Position numbers and translations under genes: made by a program
Origin: Chryseobacterium herbae
GTDB taxonomy: Bacteria > Bacteroidota > Bacteroidia > Flavobacteriales > Weeksellaceae
Assembly (NCBI RefSeq): GCF_025154075.1
Contig: NZ_JAOAMU010000003.1
Coordinates: 608,504-672,503 of the forward strand
Reading direction: 5' to 3'
DNA length: 64,000 nt
Part shown: piece after piece, positions 18,659 to 27,322 of the stretch
How positions within the stretch are numbered: the stretch's first letter is position 1
Layout: every line of letters begins with the position of its first letter
Notes under the pieces: generated by a model
What the model saw: the letters and a program-made list of their open reading frames with translations, nothing else
Databases searched by the model: none
Told to the model about the DNA's origin: nothing

Positions 18659-18712
18659 CATTTTTTTTGAAAAAAATATGTAACGAAAATAAAAACCTCC
18701 CACTCATAAAGC

Positions 18713-19210
18713 ATGAGCACAGAACTGGAAAAAACTTTTGTCGATTTTTTTAAGCCTAATCAGAGGCTTATTCACAAATTATGCAGGATATACACCGATA
18801 ATGCTGAAGACCATGAAGACCTCTTTCAGGAAATTACAGTTCAGCTTTGGAAATCTTTTCCGGGGTTTAAAGGAGAAGCCAAGTTTTCTACCTGGATGTA
18901 TAAAGTTGCCCTGAATACGGCAATGACTCTTTTCCGAAAGCCTCAGAAAAAACAAATTCAGCATGCTGATATCGATGTTTCCACTTTAAAAATGGAATAT
19001 GAGGCATACGAAGATGATGAGCACAAACTGAAAAGAATGTACAAAGCTATTCATGAGCTGTCCGATGTAGAAAAGGCTTTGATCATGATGTATCTCGAAG
19101 ACAGGCCTTACAGGGAAATAGGAGAGATTCTGGGAATAACAGAAGGAAATGCAAGAGTGAAGATGAACAGAGCAAAGAATAATTTAAAAACAAAAATAAA
19201 CACAAAATAA
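18713..19210 (+). CDS. ECF-type RNA polymerase sigma factor
   Basis: The 165-aa protein has sigma region 2 (about residues 12-75, with EDLFQEITVQLWKSF) and region 4 (about 105-160, with PYREIGEILGITEGNARVKM as the helix-turn-helix). The length and lack of regions 1 and 3 indicate the ECF group. The next gene starts 1 bp after the stop and encodes a membrane protein that may be its anti-sigma factor or a partner. The terminator upstream separates it from DUF2147. Confidence 0.92.
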   Translation: MSTELEKTFVDFFKPNQRLIHKLCRIYTDNAEDHEDLFQEITVQLWKSFPGFKGEAKFSTWMYKVALNTAMTLFRKPQKKQIQHADIDVSTLKMEYEAYEDDEHKLKRMYKAIHELSDVEKALIMMYLEDRPYREIGEILGITEGNARVKMNRAKNNLKTKINTK

Positions 19211-19211
19211 T

Positions 19212-19826
19212 ATGGAAGATTTGGAACTTTTGAAAAAAGACTGGAATAAAGAAGAAGCAGAATTTAAAGACTATTCGGAAAACGAAATTTATTCCATGAT
19301 CAAGCAGAAATCTGTTTCTGTAGCAAAAACTTTATTCGTGGTTGGCTTGATAGAAATTGTACTTTGGTCAGTCTATGGCTATATGAACGGAGAGTTTCCT
19401 TATTTGAGAATGATCTTGTTCTCCGGATTTGTCATTCTTATTATGTTATTGTTTCGCAGACTGAAAACCGGGCAGGATTCTTTATCATTAATGAAAAACA
19501 TTCTGAACATGAGAAAGCTGATCTTCGGATACGCCGGAATTTCCTTTTTTCTGGTTATTCTGGATAATCTGATTCATTTTGATCTCTATACAAAAGAAGT
19601 GATGGCAGGCTCAATAGACGGTTTTAATAGCGTTCATGATACTACAACTCACACCAATCCCGAAATGATGGTACCCGGAATGGGAAATTATGTAGTATTT
19701 ACATTGTGTATGCTCCTCGGATTGTATATTTTGTATGTGATTTATAAAAGAACTTACGGTAAAATTCTGTCCGATCTCAGAAAAAACTACAGAGAACTGA
19801 GTAGGGCGGAAGAAAAAGCTTTTTAA
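19212..19826 (+). CDS. Hypothetical membrane protein, possible anti-sigma partner
   Basis: The 204-aa protein starts with about 45 acidic, soluble residues and then has about four membrane segments (two near 47-80, one near 100-120, one near 155-180). It begins 1 bp after the sigma factor stop, which implies coupled translation. The position and the soluble N-terminus followed by membrane helices fit an anti-sigma factor, but I do not see a conserved anti-sigma motif such as HxxxCxxC. The call is inference from context. Confidence 0.6.
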   Translation: MEDLELLKKDWNKEEAEFKDYSENEIYSMIKQKSVSVAKTLFVVGLIEIVLWSVYGYMNGEFPYLRMILFSGFVILIMLLFRRLKTGQDSLSLMKNILNMRKLIFGYAGISFFLVILDNLIHFDLYTKEVMAGSIDGFNSVHDTTTHTNPEMMVPGMGNYVVFTLCMLLGLYILYVIYKRTYGKILSDLRKNYRELSRAEEKAF

Positions 19827-19841
19827 TTCAATAGATATTAA

Positions 19842-19870
19842 GCCTTCTCATTCAATGAGATGCCTTTTTT
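19842..19870 (+). terminator. Probable terminator
   Basis: AAGCCTTCTCATT and AATGAGATGCCTT form an imperfect stem with a T run, 16 bp after the stop codon. Confidence 0.55.
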
Positions 19871-19894
19871 GTTATGTTAGTAATAAAAAAACAC

Positions 19895-19902
19895 TATTTT
19901 TG
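19895..19902 (+). promoter_or_regulatory. Promoter -7 box of pdhB
   Basis: TATTTTTG matches TAnnTTTG and lies 23 nt before the start codon. Confidence 0.55.
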
Positions 19903-19925
19903 TAGTCTAAATTTTTCAAATAAAT

Positions 19926-20906
19926 ATGGCAGAATATACTTTTCGTGAGGTAATTGCACAAGCAATGAGCGAGGAAATGCGTAAAGACGAATCCATCTTT
20001 TTAATGGGGGAGGAAGTTGCAGAATACAATGGTGCGTATAAAGCTTCAAAAGGAATGTTGGATGAATTTGGTCCTAAAAGAGTAATCGATACACCCATTG
20101 CTGAGCTTGGTTTTACTGGGATTGCTGTAGGTGCTGCGATGAATGGTAACAGACCAATTGTAGAGTATATGACGTTCAATTTCTCTTTGGTAGGTATTGA
20201 TCAGATTATTAATAACGCGGCTAAGATCCGTCAGATGAGCGGTGGCCAGTGGAACTGTCCAATCGTTTTCAGAGGTCCTACGGCTTCGGCAGGACAATTG
20301 GGAGCTACACACTCTCAGGCTTTTGAAAACTGGTTTGCCAACGTTCCGGGACTTAAAGTAGTAGTTCCTTCAAACCCTTACGATGCGAAAGGATTGTTGA
20401 AAACAGCTATCCAGGATAATGATCCGGTGATCTTCATGGAATCTGAGCAGATGTATGGTGATAAAATGGAAATTCCTGAAGAAGAATATTACCTGCCAAT
20501 AGGTAAAGCAGTTATTAAAAGAGAAGGTACAGACGTTACTTTGGTTTCTTTCGGTAAGATCATGAAGCTGGCTATTCAGGCTGCTGAAGATATGGCTAAA
20601 GAAGGGATCTCTGTAGAAGTGATCGACCTTAGAACAGTTCGTCCTCTTGATTTTGATACCGTTTTAGCTTCTGTTAAAAAGACAAACAGATTGGTGATCC
20701 TTGAAGAAGCGTGGCCATTCGGTTCAGTATCTTCTGAAATTACTTATATGGTACAGCAAAAAGCATTTGATTACTTAGATGCTCCTATCAAGAGAATTAC
20801 AACTCCTGATGCCCCTGCACCGTATTCAGCTGCATTATTTGCAGAATGGTTCCCTAAGCTTGAAAAAGTGAAAGAGGAGATCAAAAAAGCGATGTACGTA
20901 AAATAA
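19926..20906 (+). CDS. pdhB: Pyruvate dehydrogenase E1 component, beta subunit
   Basis: The 326-aa protein is the transketolase-like beta subunit of an alpha2beta2 E1. It binds thiamine diphosphate with the alpha subunit and decarboxylates pyruvate (or a related 2-oxo acid). Motifs include MGEEVAEYNGAYKASKGML (residues 22-40), RVIDTPIAELGFTG, and the C-terminal region with EEAWPFGSVSSEI and TTPDAPAPYS. The alpha subunit and E2 genes are not in the neighbourhood, which is a common split in flavobacteria. It has its own promoter box and terminator. A branched-chain 2-oxo-acid dehydrogenase cannot be fully excluded. Confidence 0.9.
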   Translation: MAEYTFREVIAQAMSEEMRKDESIFLMGEEVAEYNGAYKASKGMLDEFGPKRVIDTPIAELGFTGIAVGAAMNGNRPIVEYMTFNFSLVGIDQIINNAAKIRQMSGGQWNCPIVFRGPTASAGQLGATHSQAFENWFANVPGLKVVVPSNPYDAKGLLKTAIQDNDPVIFMESEQMYGDKMEIPEEEYYLPIGKAVIKREGTDVTLVSFGKIMKLAIQAAEDMAKEGISVEVIDLRTVRPLDFDTVLASVKKTNRLVILEEAWPFGSVSSEITYMVQQKAFDYLDAPIKRITTPDAPAPYSAALFAEWFPKLEKVKEEIKKAMYVK

Positions 20907-20917
20907 CTATTATAGAG

Positions 20918-20942
20918 AAAAACTTCCGAAAGGAAGTTTTTT
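20918..20942 (+). terminator. Rho-independent terminator
   Basis: AAAAACTTCC pairs with GGAAGTTTTT over a GAAA tetraloop, 12 bp after the pdhB stop. Confidence 0.85.
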
Positions 20943-20970
20943 CATTTATTCTATTCATGAAGAATAGTTC

Positions 20971-20998
20971 TTGGCGTCATAAAATTAGTATAAATTTG
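20971..20998 (+). promoter_or_regulatory. Promoter of kup
   Basis: A TTGG element (20971-20974) and TAAATTTG (20991-20998) have the spacing expected for a -33/-7 Bacteroidota promoter. The start codon lies 24 nt further. Confidence 0.6.
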
Positions 20999-21022
20999 CG
21001 CGTTTAAAATAAATAAGCTGAC

Positions 21023-23017
21023 ATGGCAGACGTTACAGAAGATGGTTATCATTTTGACATAAAAAAACTTTCTTTTATGGGAGTTTTAGTCTCTCTCGGA
21101 ATTGTTTTCGGAGATATCGGGACATCACCGCTTTACGTAATGAAAGCGATTGTAAATGCAAGAGATGGCGGTAGTAATATGCCTTTCAACGAATACATAG
21201 AAGGAGCTCTTTCCTGTATTATTTGGACACTTACTCTTCAGACTACGATAAAGTACGTAATCATTGCTCTAAGGGCAGACAACAAAGGAGAAGGAGGTAT
21301 TTTGGCTTTATTCTCATTAGTTAAAAACCTTAAAAAAGGATGGCTGTATCTTATTGCCATCGTAGGAGCAGCAGCACTGGTTGCAGATGGAGTCATCACA
21401 CCCTCGCTTACAGTAATGTCAGCTATCGAAGGTCTTGAAATATATAATCCTCATACCCCGGTTGTTCCTATTACTATCGGAATTCTGATTGTAATATTTG
21501 TGGTACAGCAATTTGGAACCAGCTTTATAGGGAAATTTTTTGGACCTGTAATGGTGGTTTGGTTCCTGGTTTTAGGTGGTTTGGGAGTAATGCATTTAAG
21601 TGAAAATTTCGAAATTCTGAGATCTTTCAATCCTTATTATGCGTACAAGCTTATTGTCAATTCTCCAAGCGCGATTGTTATTCTTGGTGCTGTTTTCCTT
21701 TGTACCACCGGAGCTGAGGCTCTTTATTCAGATTTAGGTCACTGCGGTGCTAAAAATATTAGAGTAAGCTGGGGATTTGTTAAAGTGATGCTTATCTTAA
21801 ATTATCTTGGACAGGGAGCTTGGCTTTTGACCAATCATGCTAAACCCGGATTTTCTGTGGTGAATCCATTCTTTGGAATCATGGAAGAGTGGATGATTGT
21901 ACCAGGTGTAATTATGGCGACTGCAGCAGCAATTATTGCAAGTCAGGCCTTAATTACCGGTTCTTTTACCATTTTTTCTGAGGCGATGTCACTTAATTTA
22001 TGGCCGAATCAAAAAATTGATTACCCTTCTGGAGTCAAAGGGCAAATGTATATCCCAAGAATCAATTGGGGACTTTTGATCTTATGTATTATTGTCGTAC
22101 TTCATTTTAGAGAGTCTGGAAAAATGGAAGCCGCCTATGGATTGTCCATTACAGTAACGATGTTGATGACAACAGTCCTGTTGGTTTTCTGGCTATTAAA
22201 ACATAGAGTGAGCAAAGTATTAATCGTATTTTTCGCCTTAGTCTATATGGCGATTGAACTAGGATTTTTCAGTGCCAATATCATCAAGTTCATGGAAGGT
22301 GGCTGGATTACAGTAGTGTTAGCCGGTTCTATTGGTATCTCTATGTACGCATGGTACAATGGACGACTGATAAAAACAACATTTATCCAGTTTGTAAAAA
22401 TAGAGAAATACGTATCGATCATAAAAGATATGAAGTTGGATGAAAGCATTCCAAAATATGCAACCAACCTTGCTTACCTGAGCAGAGCTAAGAGAAATGA
22501 TGAAGTAGAATCTAAAATTATCTATTCCATCATCAAAAAACAGCCGAAAAGAGCAGATCATTATTTTATATTAAGCATTGTCAATCAGGAAGATCCGTAT
22601 ACCTTTAAATATACCGTAGACGAAATTCTGCCGGGAACTGTATACAAAGTTAATTTCCTTTTAGGATTTAAAGTAGACAGAAGAATCAATGATTATTTTA
22701 ATATGGTACTAAAAGATCTTATGGCCGATGGAACCATTCCTTCAAGGAGCAGCCATCCGTCTCTGAGAGCCCATAATATTCCGCCGGATCTGAAGTATGT
22801 GATTATAGATAATACGTATATTAACGATATACTTTTAACTGTTAAACAGAAGATTGTACTCAATATCTACAACTTTGTGAAGTACATCGGAAGCGATGAT
22901 TTCAAGGCCTGGGGAGTATCCTCACACAACGTGGAAGTGGAGTCTGCGCCTATCACAGAACTTACGATTTATGACAACAAGATTGAGCAGTCTGGCTTCA
23001 TCCGTCACAATTCCTAA
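21023..23017 (+). CDS. kup: KUP family potassium uptake protein
   Basis: This 664-aa inner-membrane transporter imports K+ with H+. The N-terminal signature GIVFGDIGTSPLYVMKAIV is present (about residues 26-44). About twelve membrane helices span residues 15-460, with the conserved GTTGAEALYSDLGHCG-like segment (here CTTGAEALYSDLGHCG). The cytoplasmic C-terminal domain covers the last 200 residues and is complete. The gene is alone with its own promoter; no potassium-responsive riboswitch was seen. Confidence 0.95.
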   Translation: MADVTEDGYHFDIKKLSFMGVLVSLGIVFGDIGTSPLYVMKAIVNARDGGSNMPFNEYIEGALSCIIWTLTLQTTIKYVIIALRADNKGEGGILALFSLVKNLKKGWLYLIAIVGAAALVADGVITPSLTVMSAIEGLEIYNPHTPVVPITIGILIVIFVVQQFGTSFIGKFFGPVMVVWFLVLGGLGVMHLSENFEILRSFNPYYAYKLIVNSPSAIVILGAVFLCTTGAEALYSDLGHCGAKNIRVSWGFVKVMLILNYLGQGAWLLTNHAKPGFSVVNPFFGIMEEWMIVPGVIMATAAAIIASQALITGSFTIFSEAMSLNLWPNQKIDYPSGVKGQMYIPRINWGLLILCIIVVLHFRESGKMEAAYGLSITVTMLMTTVLLVFWLLKHRVSKVLIVFFALVYMAIELGFFSANIIKFMEGGWITVVLAGSIGISMYAWYNGRLIKTTFIQFVKIEKYVSIIKDMKLDESIPKYATNLAYLSRAKRNDEVESKIIYSIIKKQPKRADHYFILSIVNQEDPYTFKYTVDEILPGTVYKVNFLLGFKVDRRINDYFNMVLKDLMADGTIPSRSSHPSLRAHNIPPDLKYVIIDNTYINDILLTVKQKIVLNIYNFVKYIGSDDFKAWGVSSHNVEVESAPITELTIYDNKIEQSGFIRHNS

Positions 23018-23061
23018 AAGTCCGCGCACCAAAGTATAAGGTCTATTTAAATAAAAATCAA

Positions 23062-23069
23062 TAAATTTG
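23062..23069 (+). promoter_or_regulatory. Promoter -7 box of fur-like gene
   Basis: TAAATTTG matches TAnnTTTG and lies 15 nt before the chosen ATG at 23085. Confidence 0.55.
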
Positions 23070-23084
23070 TAGATAATTTTTTTG

Positions 23085-23558
23085 ATGGATACAATACAAA
23101 AAGAAAAAAATATTGCCTTGATCAAGGATGTTTTAAGAAATTACCTGCTAGAAAAGGGTTTCAGAAACACGCCTGAACGATATACGATATTAGAAGAGAT
23201 TTATAATATGGATCATCACTTCAATGTGGATGATCTCTATCTCCTGATGATGCAGAAGAAATATCATGTTTCAAAAGCAACCATTTACAACACTATTGAA
23301 ATTTTCCTTGATGCAGGATTGATCCGTAAGCATCAGTTTGGAGAAAAAACACTGACCTCTTCATCTTATGAGAAGTCTTATTTTGACAAACAGCATGACC
23401 ATTTGGTGATCTACAAAAAAGGCTCTGATAAAGAAATTGAAGAAATCATCGAATTCTGCGATCCAAGAATCCAGGGAATTAAAGAAGCAATTGAAGAAGC
23501 ATTTGGCGTAAATATTGATTCGCATTCGCTGTATTTCTATGGTACCAAGAATGATTAA
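23085..23558 (+). CDS. Fur family transcriptional regulator
   Basis: From the ATG the protein has 157 aa; a TTG one codon upstream is unnecessary. The winged-helix domain is visible (residues 10-85, with RNTPERYTILEEI and the recognition helix VSKATIYNTIEIFLDAGLI). In the dimerisation domain the region HDHLVIYKKG replaces the usual HHHxxCxxCG, and only one cysteine (EFCDP) remains. The structural zinc site with two CxxC pairs is therefore absent. Many Bacteroidota Fur-like regulators share such a loss. The OstA-like gene starts 3 bp downstream, so they are co-translated. Confidence 0.85.
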   Translation: MDTIQKEKNIALIKDVLRNYLLEKGFRNTPERYTILEEIYNMDHHFNVDDLYLLMMQKKYHVSKATIYNTIEIFLDAGLIRKHQFGEKTLTSSSYEKSYFDKQHDHLVIYKKGSDKEIEEIIEFCDPRIQGIKEAIEEAFGVNIDSHSLYFYGTKND

Positions 23559-23561
23559 TCA

Positions 23562-25295
23562 ATGAGAATAATCCTTTTTCTGTTAATTTTTATTTCTGCG
23601 TTCAGCTCCGCACAGGACAATAAAACCACGCAGATGGATCCTTATATTCAAAATAAAGGGAAACCTTTACCGGCTGTACGGCCTGAAGATAAGGTGAAAA
23701 TCATCCATGCCGATGAATTTAAAAAAGACACTAAATACGAGGGAAACCAATACATGGTAGGTCATGTTCAGATAGAGCATCAGGGATCTATTCTCTATGC
23801 CGATGAGGTTATTCTTTATAACGATCAAAGTCTTGTAAAAGCCATTGGTAATGCAAAACTGCAGAACGCAGACGGCTCCGTAATTACTGCCCATGAAATG
23901 GAGTACAACGGCGTTACCCAGAAAGGGGTAGCCAAGAAAGACGTTGTTCTTACCGATCCCAAACAGACCATTAAAACAGATATTCTTTATTACGACAGGC
24001 TTGCCAATCAGGCCTACTTCAATACAGGAGGAACGATCAGTGACGCGCAAAACGTGATGTACACGAAATCGGCGACCTATTTTCTCAATACCAAAATGAT
24101 TGATTTTGTCGGGAACGTAAAAATAGACAGTCCGGATTATATCATTGAAGGTCCCAATATCAAACAGAACCAGAATACAAAGGTGGCTGAGTTCTTTGGA
24201 CCCACAACAATCACGAACCGAGCCAATCCTAAAAACAGAATCTATACCGAAAGAGGAACCTACAGAATGGAGACCAAGGAAGCTTTCCTTAACAAAAACT
24301 CCAAGATCTTCTATAACGACAAAATCCTGACCGGTGATGATATGTATTTTAATAATATCACAGGTTTCGGTAAAGCTACCGGAAACGTTACCCTGGACGA
24401 CCCCAAGGAAAAAAGATATATGAAAGGAGGCTATGGAGAAATTTTCCAAAAGAAAGATTCAGCCATGATGACCAAAGGTCCTTATGCTGTGAAGATCATG
24501 GAAAAAGACTCTATTTATTTTGCCGCAGAAAAAATACTTTCTTACCAGCGACCGGATTCAGCAGATATTACCATTAAGAAAAGCTTTTTGAGAGCCTACA
24601 AAAAAGGACGTATCTTTAAATCCAATGCGCAGGGAAGAGCAGATTCCATCGCCTTCAATGAAACAGACGGGATCATGCATATGTATACCAACCCAATTCT
24701 TTGGAGCGGTGAAAAACAGGTAACTGGAGATAAAGTAGAAGCTTATTTCAATACGAAAACCGAGAACATAGATTCACTTAAAGTAATAGGAAATGCTTTT
24801 GCGATAAGCAAAGTGGATTCATTGAACCTTAAAGATGAATTCAACCAGGTGAAAGGAAAATTCATGACGGTTTACTATCAGAATAATGAAATCAAAGAAG
24901 CCAGAGTGGTTGGGAATGCCCAATCCATCACTTACGTAGATGATGTAGATCAGGAGACCAAAAAACCAATGAGAATAGGGATTACACTTTCTACCTGTGG
25001 AATCATCGGAGCGTTATTTGAAGAGACCGGACTACAGATTATATCATGCAGCATTGGGGCCAATTCAGATACCTATCCTATGAGTATGATAGAACCGGAC
25101 AGAAGAAAGTTTTCCGATTTCAACTGGAATACCAAAGACCGGATCAGAAAATGGCAGGATATCCTGGTAGACAGTCCTAATTACGAAGAAATTAAATACA
25201 CTTCTGATAATGAGCTGTTTGACAAAGCTCAGGAGGCCGTAGATAAAGAAAGAGCCAAAGAAGAAGCTAAAAAACCTAAACGGGTTCGAAAATAA
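23562..25295 (+). CDS. OstA/LptA-like protein
   Basis: The 577-aa protein has a signal peptide (residues 1-17, ending FSSA) and repeated OstA-type beta strands such as YADEVILYNDQSLVKAIGNAKL near residue 75. This fold, shared by LptA and the N-terminus of LptD, forms the periplasmic bridge for lipopolysaccharide transport. It is longer than a proteobacterial LptA; flavobacterial OstA-like proteins of this size are usual. The C-terminal tail (about 545-577) is highly charged (KERAKEEAKKPKRVRK). It follows the Fur-like gene by 3 bp. Confidence 0.85.
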   Translation: MRIILFLLIFISAFSSAQDNKTTQMDPYIQNKGKPLPAVRPEDKVKIIHADEFKKDTKYEGNQYMVGHVQIEHQGSILYADEVILYNDQSLVKAIGNAKLQNADGSVITAHEMEYNGVTQKGVAKKDVVLTDPKQTIKTDILYYDRLANQAYFNTGGTISDAQNVMYTKSATYFLNTKMIDFVGNVKIDSPDYIIEGPNIKQNQNTKVAEFFGPTTITNRANPKNRIYTERGTYRMETKEAFLNKNSKIFYNDKILTGDDMYFNNITGFGKATGNVTLDDPKEKRYMKGGYGEIFQKKDSAMMTKGPYAVKIMEKDSIYFAAEKILSYQRPDSADITIKKSFLRAYKKGRIFKSNAQGRADSIAFNETDGIMHMYTNPILWSGEKQVTGDKVEAYFNTKTENIDSLKVIGNAFAISKVDSLNLKDEFNQVKGKFMTVYYQNNEIKEARVVGNAQSITYVDDVDQETKKPMRIGITLSTCGIIGALFEETGLQIISCSIGANSDTYPMSMIEPDRRKFSDFNWNTKDRIRKWQDILVDSPNYEEIKYTSDNELFDKAQEAVDKERAKEEAKKPKRVRK

Positions 25296-25567
25296 AAATA
25301 TAATTTTCAACGAAAAGAATGAATCACCACTTTTTATTAAAAAGTGGTGATTTATTTTGGGCTTAAACTCCTCTCAATTTTGAAATCTACTAAAATAATA
25401 GACTTTTATTTTGATGATAAGCTTTTTGCTCAGTCGCAGAATGACCCTTAAAATCTACGTTTTTTATTCTTTCATTTTTATTTAACATTAATTTTCCACG
25501 AAGATTGGTCTTTAAATAATAATATTTTATACATTTAATACACCTAGAATGATAAAAAAATTTAAAA
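25296..25567. other. Intergenic region
   Basis: The terminator at 25322-25355 lies at the left, and the rest is AT-rich with no gene supported. The 62-aa minus-strand frame here is a shadow, with no start signal. Confidence 0.5.
25322..25355 (+). terminator. Rho-independent terminator
   Basis: AATCACCACTTTTT and AAAAAGTGGTGATT pair with a 3-nt loop (25322-25352). It ends the fur-like/OstA unit. Confidence 0.8.
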
Positions 25568-26491
25568 ATGAAAATCAACTATTTCCTCTTGGTCCCTATA
25601 CTTTGCTTTATAGGGATTAACGCACAGGTTGGGATTGCAAAAGCACCCGGCTTTCAACCTGACGAAAGAACACTTCTTCATGTAAAACAAGACAACAACG
25701 CGGCGCGGATGCCCAGGTCCAACACAGCAGCAGTTCTGCCAACTTCTGCTACGGGTACCACTGGAAACGGGACTCAAAGTTCCATTATCTTCAACAGAGA
25801 AACCGGAAGTATGGTACAGAACGACGGAACAACCTGGAAAATATCAGATCCCATCGTGACAACTTTGAAGAACAACAAGATGGCACGTTTTATAAGAAGC
25901 GCTGCCATCACTGCAGATTGCGGAACCTGCGGATTGGGATGTGGAGGTGTCAACCGGCTTTGTCCACAGGCCGGAGGAGCAATAGATGTTCCTTTTACAA
26001 GTACCAGCCCAAGTTATAATGATATGACAGCAGATGTCTCGCTCGCCGCTGCTACCAGTAATATCATTAATATCAAAACAAAAGGACTGTATAAAATCTC
26101 CTTTAAAAGTGGCGCGATTGATGTGAAGACACCGGCTCTCTGTGTAGGCGTAACCATTAATCTATACTCAAAGGTTGATCTGGAAACCAGTACAGCAGCA
26201 GCTCCCACTACCTGGAGACCTATTACCAACAATTCGACAAGCTCTACCAGCGGAGCACTATCCTTAGGAAGCTTATCACCGGGATCTATTGATGTAGGAC
26301 AGTCATTGGTTCTTACGTATATAGGCAGTTTTGATGCAGGTGATAATTTACGCCTTAGGTTTTATGGAAACCAGAACATTGGAACAGGGGTTTGTACCGG
26401 TATTATTGGAGGGAATGTATTGTCTTTTTCAATGAATACCACAGGAAATGCAGTGTCAGAAATTATTGTCGAAAAAATAAATATGCAATAA
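25568..26491 (+). CDS. Secreted protein 1 of a three-gene operon
   Basis: The 307-aa protein has a signal peptide (residues 1-19, ending INAQ). The mature protein starts VGIAKAPGF, then a segment with HVKQDNNAARMP and an IIFNRETGSMVQNDGTTWK turn-like motif near residues 77-95. This segment recurs in flavobacterial surface proteins that describe a 'valid' or 'test' value. A cysteine-rich stretch (CGTCGLGCGG) is near residue 120. The C-terminal half is beta-rich, perhaps a jelly-roll. The next gene starts 1 bp after the stop. The function is unknown; no T9SS sorting domain is evident. Confidence 0.65.
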   Translation: MKINYFLLVPILCFIGINAQVGIAKAPGFQPDERTLLHVKQDNNAARMPRSNTAAVLPTSATGTTGNGTQSSIIFNRETGSMVQNDGTTWKISDPIVTTLKNNKMARFIRSAAITADCGTCGLGCGGVNRLCPQAGGAIDVPFTSTSPSYNDMTADVSLAAATSNIINIKTKGLYKISFKSGAIDVKTPALCVGVTINLYSKVDLETSTAAAPTTWRPITNNSTSSTSGALSLGSLSPGSIDVGQSLVLTYIGSFDAGDNLRLRFYGNQNIGTGVCTGIIGGNVLSFSMNTTGNAVSEIIVEKINMQ

Positions 26492-26492
26492 G

Positions 26493-27320
26493 ATGAAAAA
26501 GATCATATTAATTGTAGTGCTTTTATTTCAATATGGCTTAAACGCACAGGTAGTGATTGGTGACAACATTGCCAGCAATCAGAATATACTCAAAGTAAAA
26601 GATGGAACAAAAGGAGTAATCCTTCCATATTCTACGACCTTTACTGCTTTTCCCAAGTATGACGCTGCATCATCAGATCTCTTTAGTGATTATCCCAATC
26701 TTGTAGGAGGTCTTATCTACAATAAAGCGGATGACCAATATTATAAATATGACGGTTTTGCCTGGAATCCAGCAAGACAGATACAGGGAATTTTTCAGCC
26801 TAAAGGTTCAAGACTGGGCATTTCTTCAGGAATTACCATCCCTTGTTTAGCTTTTGGCCTTGGAATATGTCTTTCTCTGGGCGCTCCGGTTTATCTTGCA
26901 CCGGACAATAAAAGCCAGGTGCTTGTGGATAATTTACTTCTGAAAAATGCAAGCTCAGTGACCGTGAAACAAAACGGAATGTACGATATAGCAGCCGCTC
27001 TTGGTTTTACAGGAGGCAGTGTGGGCGCTCAATTGGGAGTTACCGAATTTAAATTAACATTACAGGTGAAATACACGCCGGCTTCAGACTGGGAAACCAT
27101 CATTACCAAGACGAACTACTCTCTGATATTTATCATCGATACCCAGGGAAGTAAAACATCCAGTTTTGCACAAACCGTATCCTTGCCTGCAGGTGCTGAG
27201 CTGAGAGTTGTTCCTACGATAACAACGGTTGGAGGTTCAGGAGGATCTCTGTCTGCTTATGGGACAGATAGCAATTCTATAAATTCATATATCGGAGCAC
27301 GTTTAATTAAAGCCTACTAA
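26493..27320 (+). CDS. Secreted protein 2 of a three-gene operon
   Basis: The 275-aa protein has a signal peptide (residues 1-18, ending LNAQ) and then VVIGDNIASNQNILKVKDGTKGVILPY, of the same layout as its neighbours: a short beta segment, a YYKYDGFAWNPARQ turn motif near residue 85, and a long beta-rich C-terminal part with few charged residues. It starts 1 bp after the preceding gene and ends 2 bp before the next. I take the three as divergent paralogues of unknown function. Confidence 0.65.
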   Translation: MKKIILIVVLLFQYGLNAQVVIGDNIASNQNILKVKDGTKGVILPYSTTFTAFPKYDAASSDLFSDYPNLVGGLIYNKADDQYYKYDGFAWNPARQIQGIFQPKGSRLGISSGITIPCLAFGLGICLSLGAPVYLAPDNKSQVLVDNLLLKNASSVTVKQNGMYDIAAALGFTGGSVGAQLGVTEFKLTLQVKYTPASDWETIITKTNYSLIFIIDTQGSKTSSFAQTVSLPAGAELRVVPTITTVGGSGGSLSAYGTDSNSINSYIGARLIKAY

Positions 27321-27322
27321 CA

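Noticed and set aside
23667..24449. Long minus-strand frame of 260 codons
   Set aside because: It lies opposite the OstA-like gene and is rich in residues typical of an antisense shadow; it has no domain.
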